NCBI RefSeq assembly: GCF_024345575.1
Contig: NZ_JAGQBJ010000009.1
Location: forward strand, 1-64,000
From: Cyanobium sp. Morenito 9A2
GTDB lineage: Bacteria; Cyanobacteriota; Cyanobacteriia; PCC-6307; Cyanobiaceae
Direction of reading: 5' to 3'
Length of the DNA: 64,000 nucleotides
Shown: positions 45,043-53,690 of the stretch, one piece after another
Position numbering within the stretch: the stretch's first letter is position 1
How the letters are laid out: the number at the start of each line of letters is the position of its first letter
Translations under genes and position numbers: made by a program
Notes under the pieces: model-generated
Databases searched by the model: none
What the model was told of the DNA's origin: nothing
Seen by the model: only the letters and a program-made list of their open reading frames with translations

Positions 45043-45534
45043 ATGAAACGAACCCTTCCCACCCTCGCCGCCTGCCTGGTGCTGGCGGCGCTACCCACCG
45101 GGATCGCGGCGGCGCGTGATCCCGTGGTGGCCCTACGCAGCGGCAGCAGCTTCGGCCATTGCGTGGGCTACTGCGACGAGGAACTGGAGCTGGTGGGAAC
45201 CCGCGGGCGCTATGAGCGCCGGGCCTGGCGCGCTCCCACCGGCACAACGCTGGCACCGCAAATCCTGCGCACCAGCGTTCCCCAGCAGACCTGGCTGAAG
45301 CTCGTTCGCCTGGCGGACAACCTTCAACTCACAAAACCCCAGGTCGTGATCGGCTGCCCCGATTGCGACGATGGAGGCTCGGAATGGATCGAACTGGTCC
45401 GCCAGAGCGGGGCCAAACGGCGCATCGTGTTCGAGTATCACCGCTACCCCGCAAACGCTGAGGCATTGGGCCCGCAGCTCGCCGCCCTGCGGGAGACGCT
45501 GGCCAAAGCAAGCGCCGCCCGCGGTGATCGCTGA
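45043..45534 (+). CDS. Secreted protein of unknown function
   Basis: 163 residues with a clear signal peptide (LPTLAACLVLAALPTGIAAA, cleavage near residue 24). The mature part contains four cysteines (GHCVGYCDEEL and IGCPDCDDGGSEWIELV), possibly two disulfides, and ends ALGPQLAALRETLAKAS. The FEYHRYPANAEALGPQL region looks like a small conserved domain seen in other secreted bacterial proteins, but I cannot name the family. Confidence 0.65.
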   Translation: MKRTLPTLAACLVLAALPTGIAAARDPVVALRSGSSFGHCVGYCDEELELVGTRGRYERRAWRAPTGTTLAPQILRTSVPQQTWLKLVRLADNLQLTKPQVVIGCPDCDDGGSEWIELVRQSGAKRRIVFEYHRYPANAEALGPQLAALRETLAKASAARGDR

Positions 45535-45594
45535 ACGGGAGCGCAGGGCTTGAGCGCTGGCCGCCGGCCCAGCGCGGCCCACGGCTCCTGCAAG

Positions 45595-45714
45595 GCCACC
45601 CCCAGCTCCATCGATCAGGCCTTTCGCACCATCGACGACTGCCTGCGCAAGGAAGTGGGCTGCGGCACCGAGCCCAACGAGACCGAGCAGACCTGGGGTG
45701 GGTGGAGGCGGTGA
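45595..45714 (+). pseudogene. N-terminal remnant of type I methyltransferase subunit HsdM
   Basis: The frame reads SSIDQAFRTIDDCLRKEVGC, then GTEPNETEQTWGG and a TGA at 45712. This resembles the extreme N-terminus of HsdM subunits (FK-ID-LRKE-GC-TELDYTEQTSW). The catalytic NPPF motif and everything after it are missing. With the hsdS tail 300 bases downstream it suggests a deletion that joined the two ends of a former hsdMS operon. Confidence 0.6.
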
Positions 45715-46006
45715 TCGGGGATTGCATCCGCTTCATCGACGATCGAAGCACAACCCCTTTAAAAACTCAAAGCGGCACTCGGCTCATGACGACTATCAAC
45801 GTGCAGATGGGATACCTGCAAGCGTTGCCAGTGGAGTCCATCGCATCATCATGCAGGCTGATGCTGCCGTTGTTGGTCGCACTTTCTCAACCATCCAGTT
45901 CCACCACAGCCCGTACAACATCAATTCCGAACCAAAGGGACTCTCTCCACTGTTAAAGGCATCCAGGCGAGTCTACTCAAGACGATTGAGTTTTTTCTTT
46001 CCAAAG

Positions 46007-46156
46007 ATGATCGATGATCAGACAATGGTCGTCGCCAAGTTCAATGCCCTCCCTGCCGAAATTCACCGCCTCGAAGCGATCGGCACGTACAAGCTGAACG
46101 GCTTGGCGGCACTGAAACAATCCCTGCTGCACCAGGCCTTCAACGGCGAGCTGTGA
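46007..46156 (+). pseudogene. C-terminal remnant of type I specificity subunit HsdS
   Basis: The frame reads MVVAKFNALPAEIHRLEAIG then LNGLAALKQSLLHQAFNGEL and a stop. This is the typical C-terminal helix of HsdS (IVAKFDAL-EI-RLE, LKQSLL-KAF-GEL). The target recognition domains are gone. Bases 45720-46006 between it and the hsdM piece are AT-rich and contain no recognisable domain. Confidence 0.7.
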
Positions 46157-46429
46157 GAGCGGGCGGGCACGGGGCCACCCGCACCCGGCGAAGGACCCAG
46201 ACGCCTGGGGCTGTTCGGGATCAGCAAACCCCGGGGGCAGCGAGGCGCCGCCCTGGCCCCATTTCGGTGTCAACGTAGACAGGCAAAGTCGGCGTCTTTC
46301 CGTCAGCCGCACCTAGCACGATTAAGCTGGCACCGAATCAACCTCATCCCATTGCCAACGGTCCCAAACGCACCGCTCCGTGCATCTGTCCTCGGCCTGG
46401 GCCACCACTTCATCGCTTCCCGTGAAGCG

Positions 46430-47004
46430 ATGAAACGATTCGCCCCCTGGCTTCCTTGCCTGGCCTTTTCCCTGACCCTGGGCAACCCCGCCCTGGCGCA
46501 GTAAGCCAAGCAACGGGTTCCCAGCCATTGCAAGCCCGGAGAGTTTGCGCTCTTGAATGCGAACCTCTCCAAAGTGGTGCGTCCCAGAAGCGGTCCCGTC
46601 AGCTATTCCCTGGTCAAAACGGGCAAGGTGGTCTCCCTCTGCGCCGATCGCAAGCAGGAACCATTCCGATCCGTGGCCTACAGGTTTGGGGCCCCTGGCA
46701 AGATCGAACTGGAGAAAATTGCCACTACCAAACATCCCTTCAGCCTCTACAGCCGCAGCACCACACCCCACACCGGCGAAAACCTGATCTTCTTCCAATC
46801 CAATGGCTCCACCACCTACATCTCAGAGGCCACGGGCATGGGATCGGGCATCGGCTTGATCGTCGTCCAAGCCGGGAAAAGCTGCTCGACCTCTTCTCCG
46901 GCAACAGCCCTGGCACGGATTTCAATGCACAGCTCCGTGATCTCGACTTCGAGCGCGCCCGTTCGCCTGTGTTCGCCATCCGCAAACCGGCGGACAAGTT
47001 CTGA
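46430..47004 (+). pseudogene. Secreted protein gene with a stop after the signal peptide and a frameshift
   Basis: ATG at 46430 starts a good signal peptide (FAPWLPCLAFSLTLGNPALA). A TAA at 46502-46504 interrupts the frame just after the cleavage site, and the frame then continues with KPGEFALLNANLSKVV and SYSLVKTGKVVSLCADRKQE. Near 46880 a one-base loss shifts it to the frame reading EKLLDLFSGNSPGTDFNAQL, ending at 47004 with RSPVFAIRKPADKF. The family is unknown to me. Confidence 0.6.
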
Positions 47005-47092
47005 AGGCCGCAGGCCCACAAGCCCGGCAAGCACCCGGCACCGGCCACCCGAACCAGGCGGTAGCAAGATAGGGGGTCCGCTGGATCGGCCC

Positions 47093-47236
47093 ATGAAAGA
47101 AATCAGCCTTCTGGAAGTGGTCCTCAGAGCCGGCGCCCGGGTGGCGGCGATCTCCGGCCTGGTGGCGCTCGTGATCTGGGGCACCTGGGTAATGCTCGAC
47201 CTCAGGAACCTTCAACCCGGCTTCACGCTGCCCTGA
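47093..47236 (+). CDS. Possible small single-helix membrane protein
   Basis: 47 residues with one hydrophobic helix (VAAISGLVALVIWGTWVMLD) and charged ends. No clear ribosome binding site and no recognised family. It is short, so a chance frame cannot be excluded, but the amphipathic-to-transmembrane pattern is convincing. Confidence 0.4.
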   Translation: MKEISLLEVVLRAGARVAAISGLVALVIWGTWVMLDLRNLQPGFTLP

Positions 47237-47294
47237 GCGGCATCACCCAGTACCCCGCCATGGGCTGAGGGGAGACGCCCTGAAAGCAAGGCTG

Positions 47295-47498
47295 ATGAGG
47301 ACCGGCCCTTCCCGTGGCCGCAGGCTTGCGAAGCCGCTCCTGGAAGCGGCAGGGCTCAGCGATGAAGTGGTGATCCATGCCGAGCCCGGGCTGCTGTTGA
47401 TTCGGGCCGTTGAATCACCGCGTGTGGGCTTGGCTGAGGTGGCCGCTACTCACCCCCCAAGGGCCTTCTCGATTCACCCGGCGCCACCACTTCGATGA
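47295..47498 (+). pseudogene. MazE/AbrB-type antitoxin remnant
   Basis: The frame contains SRGRRLAKPLLEAAGLSDEV and LLLIRAVESPRVGLAEVAA, close to the SRG-R-PKPLLE-AGL-DEV...I-P...PR-GW-EA pattern of MazE-like antitoxins. The N-terminal first strand and the GNS before SRG are altered (TGPSRG). A decayed mazF follows immediately, so this is the antitoxin half of a broken toxin-antitoxin pair. Confidence 0.6.
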
Positions 47499-47531
47499 CG
47501 CAGCCTGGAGCGGGCGATTCAGGATCCTGGG

Positions 47532-47787
47532 CGGCGTGGCGAAGTCCACCTCGTGGCCATGAAGCCAACGTGCGGCCAAGAGACAAGAGTGACAAGGCCT
47601 TGGGTTGGGCTTCTCCCGATGCACCCCATGCCCCCATGGGCACGTTCGTCGTGGCTCCCCTCTCCCCCGGCGGGCAGCCCTGTCCCTTCCGTATCGCCTG
47701 GGTCTTCGAGAGTTGAGCAGGAGCGGCTGATCATGCGGCTGAGCCAACGTCAAGCCGAAACCATGGGCAGCGTGCTGGTGGTTGTCA
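47532..47787 (+). pseudogene. MazF-type endoribonuclease toxin remnant with two frameshifts
   Basis: The parts of MazF appear in order: RRGEVHLVAMKPTCGQETRV and TRPW in one frame (47532-47606), then SPDAPHAPMGTFVVAPLSPG and GQPCPFRIAWVFES in a second frame (to about 47715), then RVEQERLIMRLSQRQAETMG and SVLVVV back in the first (to about 47787). The DQ-R segment between the last two parts is missing. The toxin cannot be made intact. Confidence 0.65.
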
Positions 47788-48245
47788 GGCGATGGTGGCT
47801 CCCTGCGGGTTGGGCTGGGCAGGAGCCCGGTGAATGGAGGCATGAATCGCTCCAACATCGCGTTCCAGGGCCAGAATCCGACCCAGCAGCCGGAGGCCAC
47901 TGGTAAGAGTCCCGCTGGAAACGGTCGCCATCGGGAAGCCCTTGATGGGCTGGATGCCCCGGCGGACCACTCCGCTTGTCGCAGCACCGCCCCCCTGGAC
48001 TCCGGCTCCTGCGCCATCAGAACTCCATCGCCGGTGCCTTTGCCGATCGGGGCCAACCCCAGGGAATCGGCCAGCTGTTTGCGGGGCTTCAGCGCTATCA
48101 CCACCAAGCCAGCACCGAGCCGGCGAGAACGTCACTCAACCCATGGATCGTTCAGCGGTCCTGGGACCTCCTGCCCGCAGGCGATTGGGGGTCGTAGCCG
48201 TTGCAGGCCCCATCCTTGGGGGCGACCTGGTCACCCCGTGAAACG
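47788..48245. other. gene-free stretch
   Basis: Open frames on both strands overlap here, but none shows recognisable conserved segments. It separates the mazEF remnant from the methyltransferase gene and should contain the latter's promoter. Confidence 0.35.
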
Positions 48246-49004
48246 ATGAACGAACGACCTGGCCCAGCGCTTGACGAAGCCCCCAATCCCCCGGGCGACG
48301 CCACGATCTTGGCGTCGTGGCATCGCCATGCAGAGGCCTGGGCTGTGGCCGTCCGAGAGAACCAGATTGAAAGCCGTTCGTTGGTCACCAACAACGCGAT
48401 CGTGGAGGCCGTGGCGTCTCGCGCTCCCCGGACCGTGCTCGATCTCGGCTGCGGCGAAGGGTGGTTGACGCGTCGTCTCGCCGATCAAGGTCGGGATGTC
48501 CTGGGCACGGACGCGATTCCGGCACTCATTCGCCAGGCCAAAGCAGGCGGGAAGGGGCGCTTTCAGGTTTTGTCCTACGAGGACCTGGCGAAAGGGGCGA
48601 TGACGGAACGGTTTGATCTGGCAGTGGGCAACTTCTCCCTGCTGGGCCATACCTCCGTGAACGGTTTGTTCAGGGCGCTTCCCCAGCTGCTGAGGAACGG
48701 CGGCACCTTCATCGTTCAGACGATTCACCCCCTGCTGAGTTGTGGCGACCTCCCCTATGCCGACGGCTGGCGCGAAGGATCCTGGGCCGGCTTCAGCAAC
48801 GCCTTCACGGACCCGGCACCCTGGTACTTCCGCACACTTGAATCATGGGTCAAGCTCTACACAGACCATGGCTTCTCCATCAAGGAGATCCGGGAGCCCC
48901 TCCATCCCCAGACCGGTAAGCCCGCCTCCGTCATCTTCATGGGACAAATCAACAGGTCATCGATCCCTGCCAACCGGCTTGGAAGCGGCGCTGATGCCTG
49001 CTAA
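48246..49004 (+). CDS. Class I SAM-dependent methyltransferase
   Basis: 252 residues. Motif I is TVLDLGCGEGWLTRRLADQG, followed by the acidic second strand VLGTDAIPALI, and FDLAVGNFSLLG and LLRNGGTFIVQTIHP are motifs post-I and III. The Rossmann core suggests small-molecule or protein methylation; the acceptor is unknown. The ATG at 48246 is preferred to the start 15 codons upstream, which adds non-conserved residues. The 3' end overlaps the convergent WD-repeat gene by four bases. Confidence 0.9.
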   Translation: MNERPGPALDEAPNPPGDATILASWHRHAEAWAVAVRENQIESRSLVTNNAIVEAVASRAPRTVLDLGCGEGWLTRRLADQGRDVLGTDAIPALIRQAKAGGKGRFQVLSYEDLAKGAMTERFDLAVGNFSLLGHTSVNGLFRALPQLLRNGGTFIVQTIHPLLSCGDLPYADGWREGSWAGFSNAFTDPAPWYFRTLESWVKLYTDHGFSIKEIREPLHPQTGKPASVIFMGQINRSSIPANRLGSGADAC

Positions 49005-50467
49005 CCCACCCGCCACACCCGCACCCCCACCCGGGGGATGAAGGCCGAGAGGGTGGTGCGATCGGCGCTCAGGGCGATGGGGCCGAGCGGCAGCCGGATC
49101 CCTGGCTGAGGGGAAAGGCCCGGTGGCTGCACCTCCAGGGTCTTCAGCTTCCGGCCGCCCTGGGGATCCCAGGCCGTGAGGTCCCCGTCCGCTGCCACGA
49201 GCAGGCCGCCACGGCTCCAGTGCAACGTCTCCGCCCGGGCGGCCTGGGGGAGGGTCCTGAGCGGTTGGCCCGAGCGCCAGTTCCAGATCGCCAGCGGCGG
49301 GCCCTGGGAGCCCGCCACCGCCAGGGAGCGGCCATCGGGGGAGAAGCCCAGGGCCCGAACCACGCCCGCATCAGGATGCTCCACCGTGCTGAGCAACCGA
49401 CGCCGGGGGAGATCCCACACCTCCAAGGGGTTGCCGTCGACCGCCGGCGCCACGGCGAGCAGGTGCCGATCGGGACTGAGCGCCAGCGGCAGATGGGGCT
49501 GTTGGTAGGGAGCAAAATTGGCCGGAATCGTCTGCAGGAGGCGGCCTGAGCCCAACTCCCACACCTTGAGGTCGTAGGGCTCAGGCTGGGGGGAACGGGT
49601 GTCAACGGCAGCCAGGGTCACCAGCCGATCGCCGGCCGCCGGCAGGGCCACGTAGGAGCCCTCCAGGCGCTGGTGCACCGCACCGCTGGGAAGCTGGCGC
49701 ACCTGCACCTGCTCGATGGCGGCGGTGAACAGGTCGCGGCCATCGGCGCTGAAGCCCACGGAGGCCAGGCTGTCCTTCAGGGTTCTGGAGCCGCCCGAGG
49801 CCGCCAGAAAGCTTTGCAGCCGCCGACGGCCGGGGAGGTCCCAGAGATCGACGGAGGCCTCGCTGTACTGCACATCGATAATCGCCAGCTGCTGGCCGTT
49901 GGGGCTCAGGGCGAGGTCGTTGGGGATGCCCTCGTAGCCCGTCAGTTCGGCCACGACCGGAAACAGATCACCGGCCCGGGCGGGCACGGTGCGCAGCACC
50001 AGCCCAGGGGAGCTCAGGCCGACGGCGAGCACGAGGAAGCAGATCAGGTAGGTGATCAGCACGGCAGCGCCCAGGAGCTGGGTCGGCCGGAAGCGCTTCG
50101 GGGGCCGCACTCCGATCCAGGCACCGAGCCCCGCCCCCGCCAGGGCGCCCGTGGGGGCCAGCAGCGCGAACAGCACCATCGCCCAGAGGGCGCCATAGGG
50201 CCCACCAACGCGGGAGGCGGGGTTGGCCTGGATCGGCAGGGTGCCGATCAGCAGCATCCCCAGAAAGGAGCCGGCGATGGCGGGCTTGATCAGCCAGCGC
50301 CGGGGGGACGGGCTGGGCTGGCCCCGCTGGGCGCGCCGCCCGATCAGCGTCGCCAGGGCGCCCACCACGGCGCCGACAGCACTGCCGACGACGAAGCTGA
50401 CCAGCGTCATCGTCAGCAGCCTGGGCAGCACGAGCTGCAGCAGGGCGCCAGCACTGAATGCGTCCAT
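49001..50467 (-). CDS. Membrane-anchored WD40-type beta-propeller protein
   Basis: 488 residues. Four transmembrane helices occupy about residues 10-160, followed by a periplasmic or cytoplasmic domain of WD-like repeats: LALSPNGQQLAIIDVQYSEA with VDLWDLPGRRRL, VGFSADGRDLFTAA, LALSPDRHLLAVAPAV with LEVWDLPRRRLL, LGFSPDGRSLAVAGSQG with LAIWNWRSGQPL, and a final IALSADRTTLSAFIPRVGV. Such domains mediate protein contacts. The start MDAFSAG at 50467 is the first in-frame ATG that leads directly into the helix region. Confidence 0.8.
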   Translation of the reverse strand: MDAFSAGALLQLVLPRLLTMTLVSFVVGSAVGAVVGALATLIGRRAQRGQPSPSPRRWLIKPAIAGSFLGMLLIGTLPIQANPASRVGGPYGALWAMVLFALLAPTGALAGAGLGAWIGVRPPKRFRPTQLLGAAVLITYLICFLVLAVGLSSPGLVLRTVPARAGDLFPVVAELTGYEGIPNDLALSPNGQQLAIIDVQYSEASVDLWDLPGRRRLQSFLAASGGSRTLKDSLASVGFSADGRDLFTAAIEQVQVRQLPSGAVHQRLEGSYVALPAAGDRLVTLAAVDTRSPQPEPYDLKVWELGSGRLLQTIPANFAPYQQPHLPLALSPDRHLLAVAPAVDGNPLEVWDLPRRRLLSTVEHPDAGVVRALGFSPDGRSLAVAGSQGPPLAIWNWRSGQPLRTLPQAARAETLHWSRGGLLVAADGDLTAWDPQGGRKLKTLEVQPPGLSPQPGIRLPLGPIALSADRTTLSAFIPRVGVRVWRVG

Positions 50468-50572
50468 CGGCCTCCTGCAGGGGTCGACACTAGGGTGCCG
50501 GCCGCAATCAACAGCGGCACGATCTAAGCCAGCACCAGCAACCGTTACGTTCCTCCGAACGGTGAAGGGGCG

Positions 50573-51109
50573 ATGCCGGAGCAGCACAAAAACGCGAGAT
50601 TCGTGATCACCACAACCGTGCTGATTGTCCTGGCCCTGGCGTTTTCTGGGTGCATGGAGATGGTGACACCCCCATCCACCGATCCCGGGGCGTTGCTGCC
50701 GGCGGCCGGAACGATCTCCGCAGGGACCAGCCCACTCGCCGCAGTCTTGATCGTGCCCGCTCTGGGGGCAGGCAATTTCGCTGATGCCCCGGGGTCGGCT
50801 TCGGGGTTTCCCTGGGGCGCGGCCTCGGGCCAGCCAAGCTGCGGGGGAGCCCACCCCCGGACCGCTCACTCATTCAGCACCGATGCCGGAACCTCGGTGG
50901 AGTTGTCGCCGCACCGCAGCACCCGGCCCTTGGGGTTGTCCACCAGGGTGCCCAGCACCAACTGGGGATCGGCGGGACGAAACTGGCCGGGTTGGTTGTG
51001 GCGGCAGATGATCGTGATCAGCTTCGGGGTCTGGTTGGGGGTCAGAAACGTCCCGCCCACGTACGCGTGGCGCTGGGCCACCGTCGGGCCCTGGGCGGGG
51101 ATCACATAG
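50573..51109 (+). CDS. Possible lipoprotein with a non-conserved tail
   Basis: The first 27 residues form a lipoprotein-like signal (FVITTTVLIVLALAFSGC). The following 60 residues are low in complexity, and from about 50866 the frame runs antisense to a convergent gene. It is therefore either a truncated lipoprotein gene or a chance frame behind a real signal sequence. No family is recognised. Confidence 0.3.
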   Translation: MPEQHKNARFVITTTVLIVLALAFSGCMEMVTPPSTDPGALLPAAGTISAGTSPLAAVLIVPALGAGNFADAPGSASGFPWGAASGQPSCGGAHPRTAHSFSTDAGTSVELSPHRSTRPLGLSTRVPSTNWGSAGRNWPGWLWRQMIVISFGVWLGVRNVPPTYAWRWATVGPWAGIT

Positions 51110-51453
51110 CTGTAGGCCGCCTCGGTGGTGGTGCGCACGGCGCTGTCGAAACGGGCCGGCAGGGTGAAGCCGAAGTCCTGCTGGATGGTGGCCACCGCGG
51201 CCCGGAAACGCCCGTTGGACTGGAAGTAGGTGCGCTGGCCCTCGGTCATGCGCGCCACGGCCGTCAGCGCCGCCTTCTGATCCGGGCTCGCCTGCTCGGG
51301 GATGGGCGGCGGCGTGGTCTGCGCCAGGGCACCGGCCGAGCCCGACAACGCCCCCAGGCCCAGGAGCAACCCCAGCAGCAGCCCGCGCGGAACAGGCACC
51401 CGGGCGACAACGACGGCGATCGGTCGACGGCGGGGGAAACGTTGGAACGGCAT
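50866..51453 (-). CDS. Type IV pilin-like G/H family protein with signal peptide
   Basis: 195 residues. A basic N-terminus and hydrophobic segment (LLLGLLLGLGALSGSAGALA) form a signal peptide. The domain from about residue 60, with TEGQRTYFQSNGRFRAAVAT, FGFTLPARFDSAVRTTTEAA and the cysteine pair in ITIICRHN and RVLRCGDNS, resembles the pilin_GH domain of cyanobacterial proteins, but the usual prepilin cleavage site is absent. It is probably an exported pilin-fold protein, not a pilus subunit. Start at 51453 is the only one with a signal. Confidence 0.7.
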   Translation of the reverse strand: MPFQRFPRRRPIAVVVARVPVPRGLLLGLLLGLGALSGSAGALAQTTPPPIPEQASPDQKAALTAVARMTEGQRTYFQSNGRFRAAVATIQQDFGFTLPARFDSAVRTTTEAAYSYVIPAQGPTVAQRHAYVGGTFLTPNQTPKLITIICRHNQPGQFRPADPQLVLGTLVDNPKGRVLRCGDNSTEVPASVLNE

Positions 51454-51598
51454 GGGAAGCAGCAGGTATGGGAAAGCAACGGCGGCTCCGCCAGGGCGGG
51501 CCAGGCCCAACGGACCAAGGGCACGATCCCGTAAGCGGCGACCGCTGACCAGGGGGCGGGGATGGGCGCCCACGCCGGCGGCTTCGACCACGCCGGTC

Positions 51599-52087
51599 TC
51601 AGTCCTGCAGGGCTTCGTAGAAGAAGGCGGCCGAGTGCCGCTCCCCTGGCCCAGGGCGATCTGGATGTTGAGGTGGGTCAGGGCCTCCAGGTAGCGCGCG
51701 CAGCACAGGGGGCCCACCAGCAGCGGCGCGAAACCCGCCACCGCCGCCAATTGGGCCACGATGGCACTGGCGGTGGCATCATCACCGGCCACGAAGACCG
51801 TGATCGGCCGGCCCCCCGGGCCGTGCAGCGGTCCCTCCATGGCATCGGCGAACATCGTGTTGAAGGCCTTCAGCAGCGCCGCGATCGACTCGGCGCCGGA
51901 GTTGTCGGCCCCCAGGCTCAGCGGCGACCAATCGCTCTGCAGGGGGTTGGTGGCATCGATCACGATCCGGCCCGCCAGCACCACCGCCTCCGCCCCGGCG
52001 ACCGCCGCCTCGAGGCTCGCCGTGGGCTGGGCCAGCCGGCGGCTGGAGCCCCCCGACGCTGCCCCCTCCAAGAATCGCGATCGTCAT
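51599..52087 (-). pseudogene. NADP-dependent F420-reductase-like oxidoreductase, decayed
   Basis: MTIAILGGGSVG begins a Rossmann fold at 52087, then the frame shifts. The following frame reads AVAGAEAVVLAGRIVIDATN and SDWSPLSLGADNSGAESIAA, lacking about 20 residues after VVLA and several before KAFNTMFADAMEG. The last residues (AAFFYEALQD) are in a third frame ending at 51599. It belongs to the NADPH-dependent F420 reductase/FNO-like family. It is divergent from a decayed HxlR gene, so a regulator-enzyme pair has been lost together. Confidence 0.65.
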
Positions 52088-52168
52088 GGTGGTGGCCCAG
52101 GCGGCGGTGGGCTGTGATCGTGGCGGGGGGCCCGTCGCCCTGGCAACCACGTACCCGCCGGTAAGTCG

Positions 52169-52437
52169 ATGCGTTCGCCCCAGCCCAACGCCTTCCTGGC
52201 GGCCTGCCCCTCCCAGGCCCTGCTGGCCCGCATCGGCCGCGAATGGACGTTGCTGCTGCTGGTGCGCCTGGCCCAGGAACCGGTGCGTTTCGGGCGGCTG
52301 CGGCGCGACCTGCTCGCCGTGGCGGTGCCCTCAAGGCCTGGGCCGAGGCCGATTGCCTGCTGGTGGAGCCGTTGCGCGCGCCAGCGGCCTGCGCCGGTGG
52401 GGAAGAGGATCTGTCCGGCGACGGGGTGCCGGGCTAA
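52169..52437 (+). pseudogene. HxlR-family regulator remnant (third copy)
   Basis: PNAFLAACPSQALLARIGRE and WTLLLLVRLAQEPVRFGRLR form the N-terminal half of an HxlR regulator, including the N-terminal cysteine. The recognition helix (LTQ-LRELE) is missing, and the C-terminal piece LKAWAEADCLLVEPL appears in another frame ending at 52437. The gene is therefore deleted internally and frameshifted. It is 81 bases from the divergent oxidoreductase remnant. Confidence 0.6.
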
Positions 52438-52806
52438 GGCCCCGGGGGGCGGGGCAGGGGAACCAGCGGGAGCGTTTCAGTTCCTTCGGCACCGGCCGGC
52501 GGTGGCCTGCCAGGGGCGGTGGCCGTGGAGCCGATCGCAGCAGGGGCGCGCGCCGATCCAACGCGTGCAGCATGGGGACTTCGTTGGGACGAGATCACGG
52601 GCAGCAGGATGCTGTTCGCTGCCTTCAAGGTCAATCGGCTGGAGGGAATGGGAGCAGGCCAGCGAGTTGCCAACCCGCAGCAATCAACAATCGGCACCTA
52701 CCGCGAAGGGAGTTTCTACGGCCCAACCTGTTCGCCTCAAATGGCCATCTGCTCGTAGGGAGCCAGCCTTCCAAGACACCAACGATCTTGGGGCGGGCAA
52801 TCATTG
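52438..52806. other. gene-free stretch
   Basis: I see no convincing coding sequence, terminator or repeat between the HxlR remnant and the GGDEF gene. The second half is less GC-rich than the flanks. Confidence 0.35.
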
Positions 52807-53556
52807 ATGAGAGAGCTTGTTCGAAAACCTGGCACGACCTACACAGTCGTGATCGCTACCGTCTTTTCCGTGGCCAGCTCCGTCGTGGTCCCGTCTTTGA
52901 TTTGCACATGAATTGGCTGCGAAGATCTCCTGAGCGCCATTGGCATCGCCGTTGCCGTTCTCTCACTGGAGGTGCCAGTCGCCCCATGGCCCCTCGCAGG
53001 GCTCGTCGCACCAATCGACGGTCCTGAAAAAGAAATGCGGAACCTGGCCACCTATGACGGCCTTACGGGTGTGCTCAGGCGGCATGCTTTTGTCGATCGC
53101 ATGGAAAGCTTCATGCATCTATCCAGACGCGAGGGGTTTTCCTTTTCTGTCATCGCCCTGGACATCGACATGTTCAAAAAGTCAATGAACGCCATGGCCA
53201 TGCGGCGGGCGACGAAGTCTTGAAGCACTTTGTGACAACTGCTCAATCAATCCTGAGAAAAGGCGATTGCATGGGTCGCATCGACGGAGAAGAGTTTGAG
53301 ATCATGCTTCTCAACACGTCCAAAGAGAGTGCCGATTCCTTTGCAACGCGACTGCATCAATCGATCACACAGTCTGCCGTTGCCTATGGGCACGCTTCCA
53401 TCCGCTATTCAGCGAGCATGGGCTTGGTCTGTCTTTCCCCCAGGGCATGATGTCAAGCTTGGGGATCTTTTCAAACGCGCCGATCAGGCCCTGGATCGAG
53501 CCAAAGGTGAAGGTCACAATTGCACTGTTTCCCTGGCCGTTGACATGGAGTCCTGA
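52807..53556 (+). pseudogene. GGDEF-domain diguanylate cyclase with three lesions
   Basis: The frame starts with a transmembrane region (TTYTVVIATVFSVASSVVVP), has a TGA at 52909-52911, then a second helix (LLSAIGIAVAVLSLEVPVAP) and a GGDEF domain starting EMRNLATYDGLTGVLRRHAF. A base is missing in the A5 run at 53176-53180; restoring it gives VNERHGHAAGDEVLKHF. An extra C in the run at 53437-53441 shifts it back. The active-site motif reads RIDGEEF instead of RxGGDEF/GGEEF, with an RKGD inhibitory-type site upstream. The gene would make cyclic di-GMP if intact. Confidence 0.75.
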
Positions 53557-53690
53557 ACCAGTTCTCCGTCGATCAAGACACCCCGCAGGCGGCCCAGCTG
53601 CTGGGTTCGCCGGGGGAGGCCCGCGGCGGCCGATCGCGCCGCACCCCTGCCACCCCTGGTCCATCGGCCAGAGCGAGTCCCCTGCGCGAC

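Noticed and set aside
47415-48107. A 230-codon minus-strand frame across the mazEF remnant and the stretch up to 48.1 kb
   Set aside because: No conserved segment, low complexity, and it opposes recognisable MazE and MazF pieces.
1031-52911. TGA recoded as tryptophan or selenocysteine, suggested by TGA codons in the porin, PhnB-like and GGDEF genes
   Set aside because: Intact genes in the window use TGA as a normal stop, the PhnB-like TGA is not at a tryptophan position, other broken genes have TAG or TAA, and no selenocysteine element was seen.
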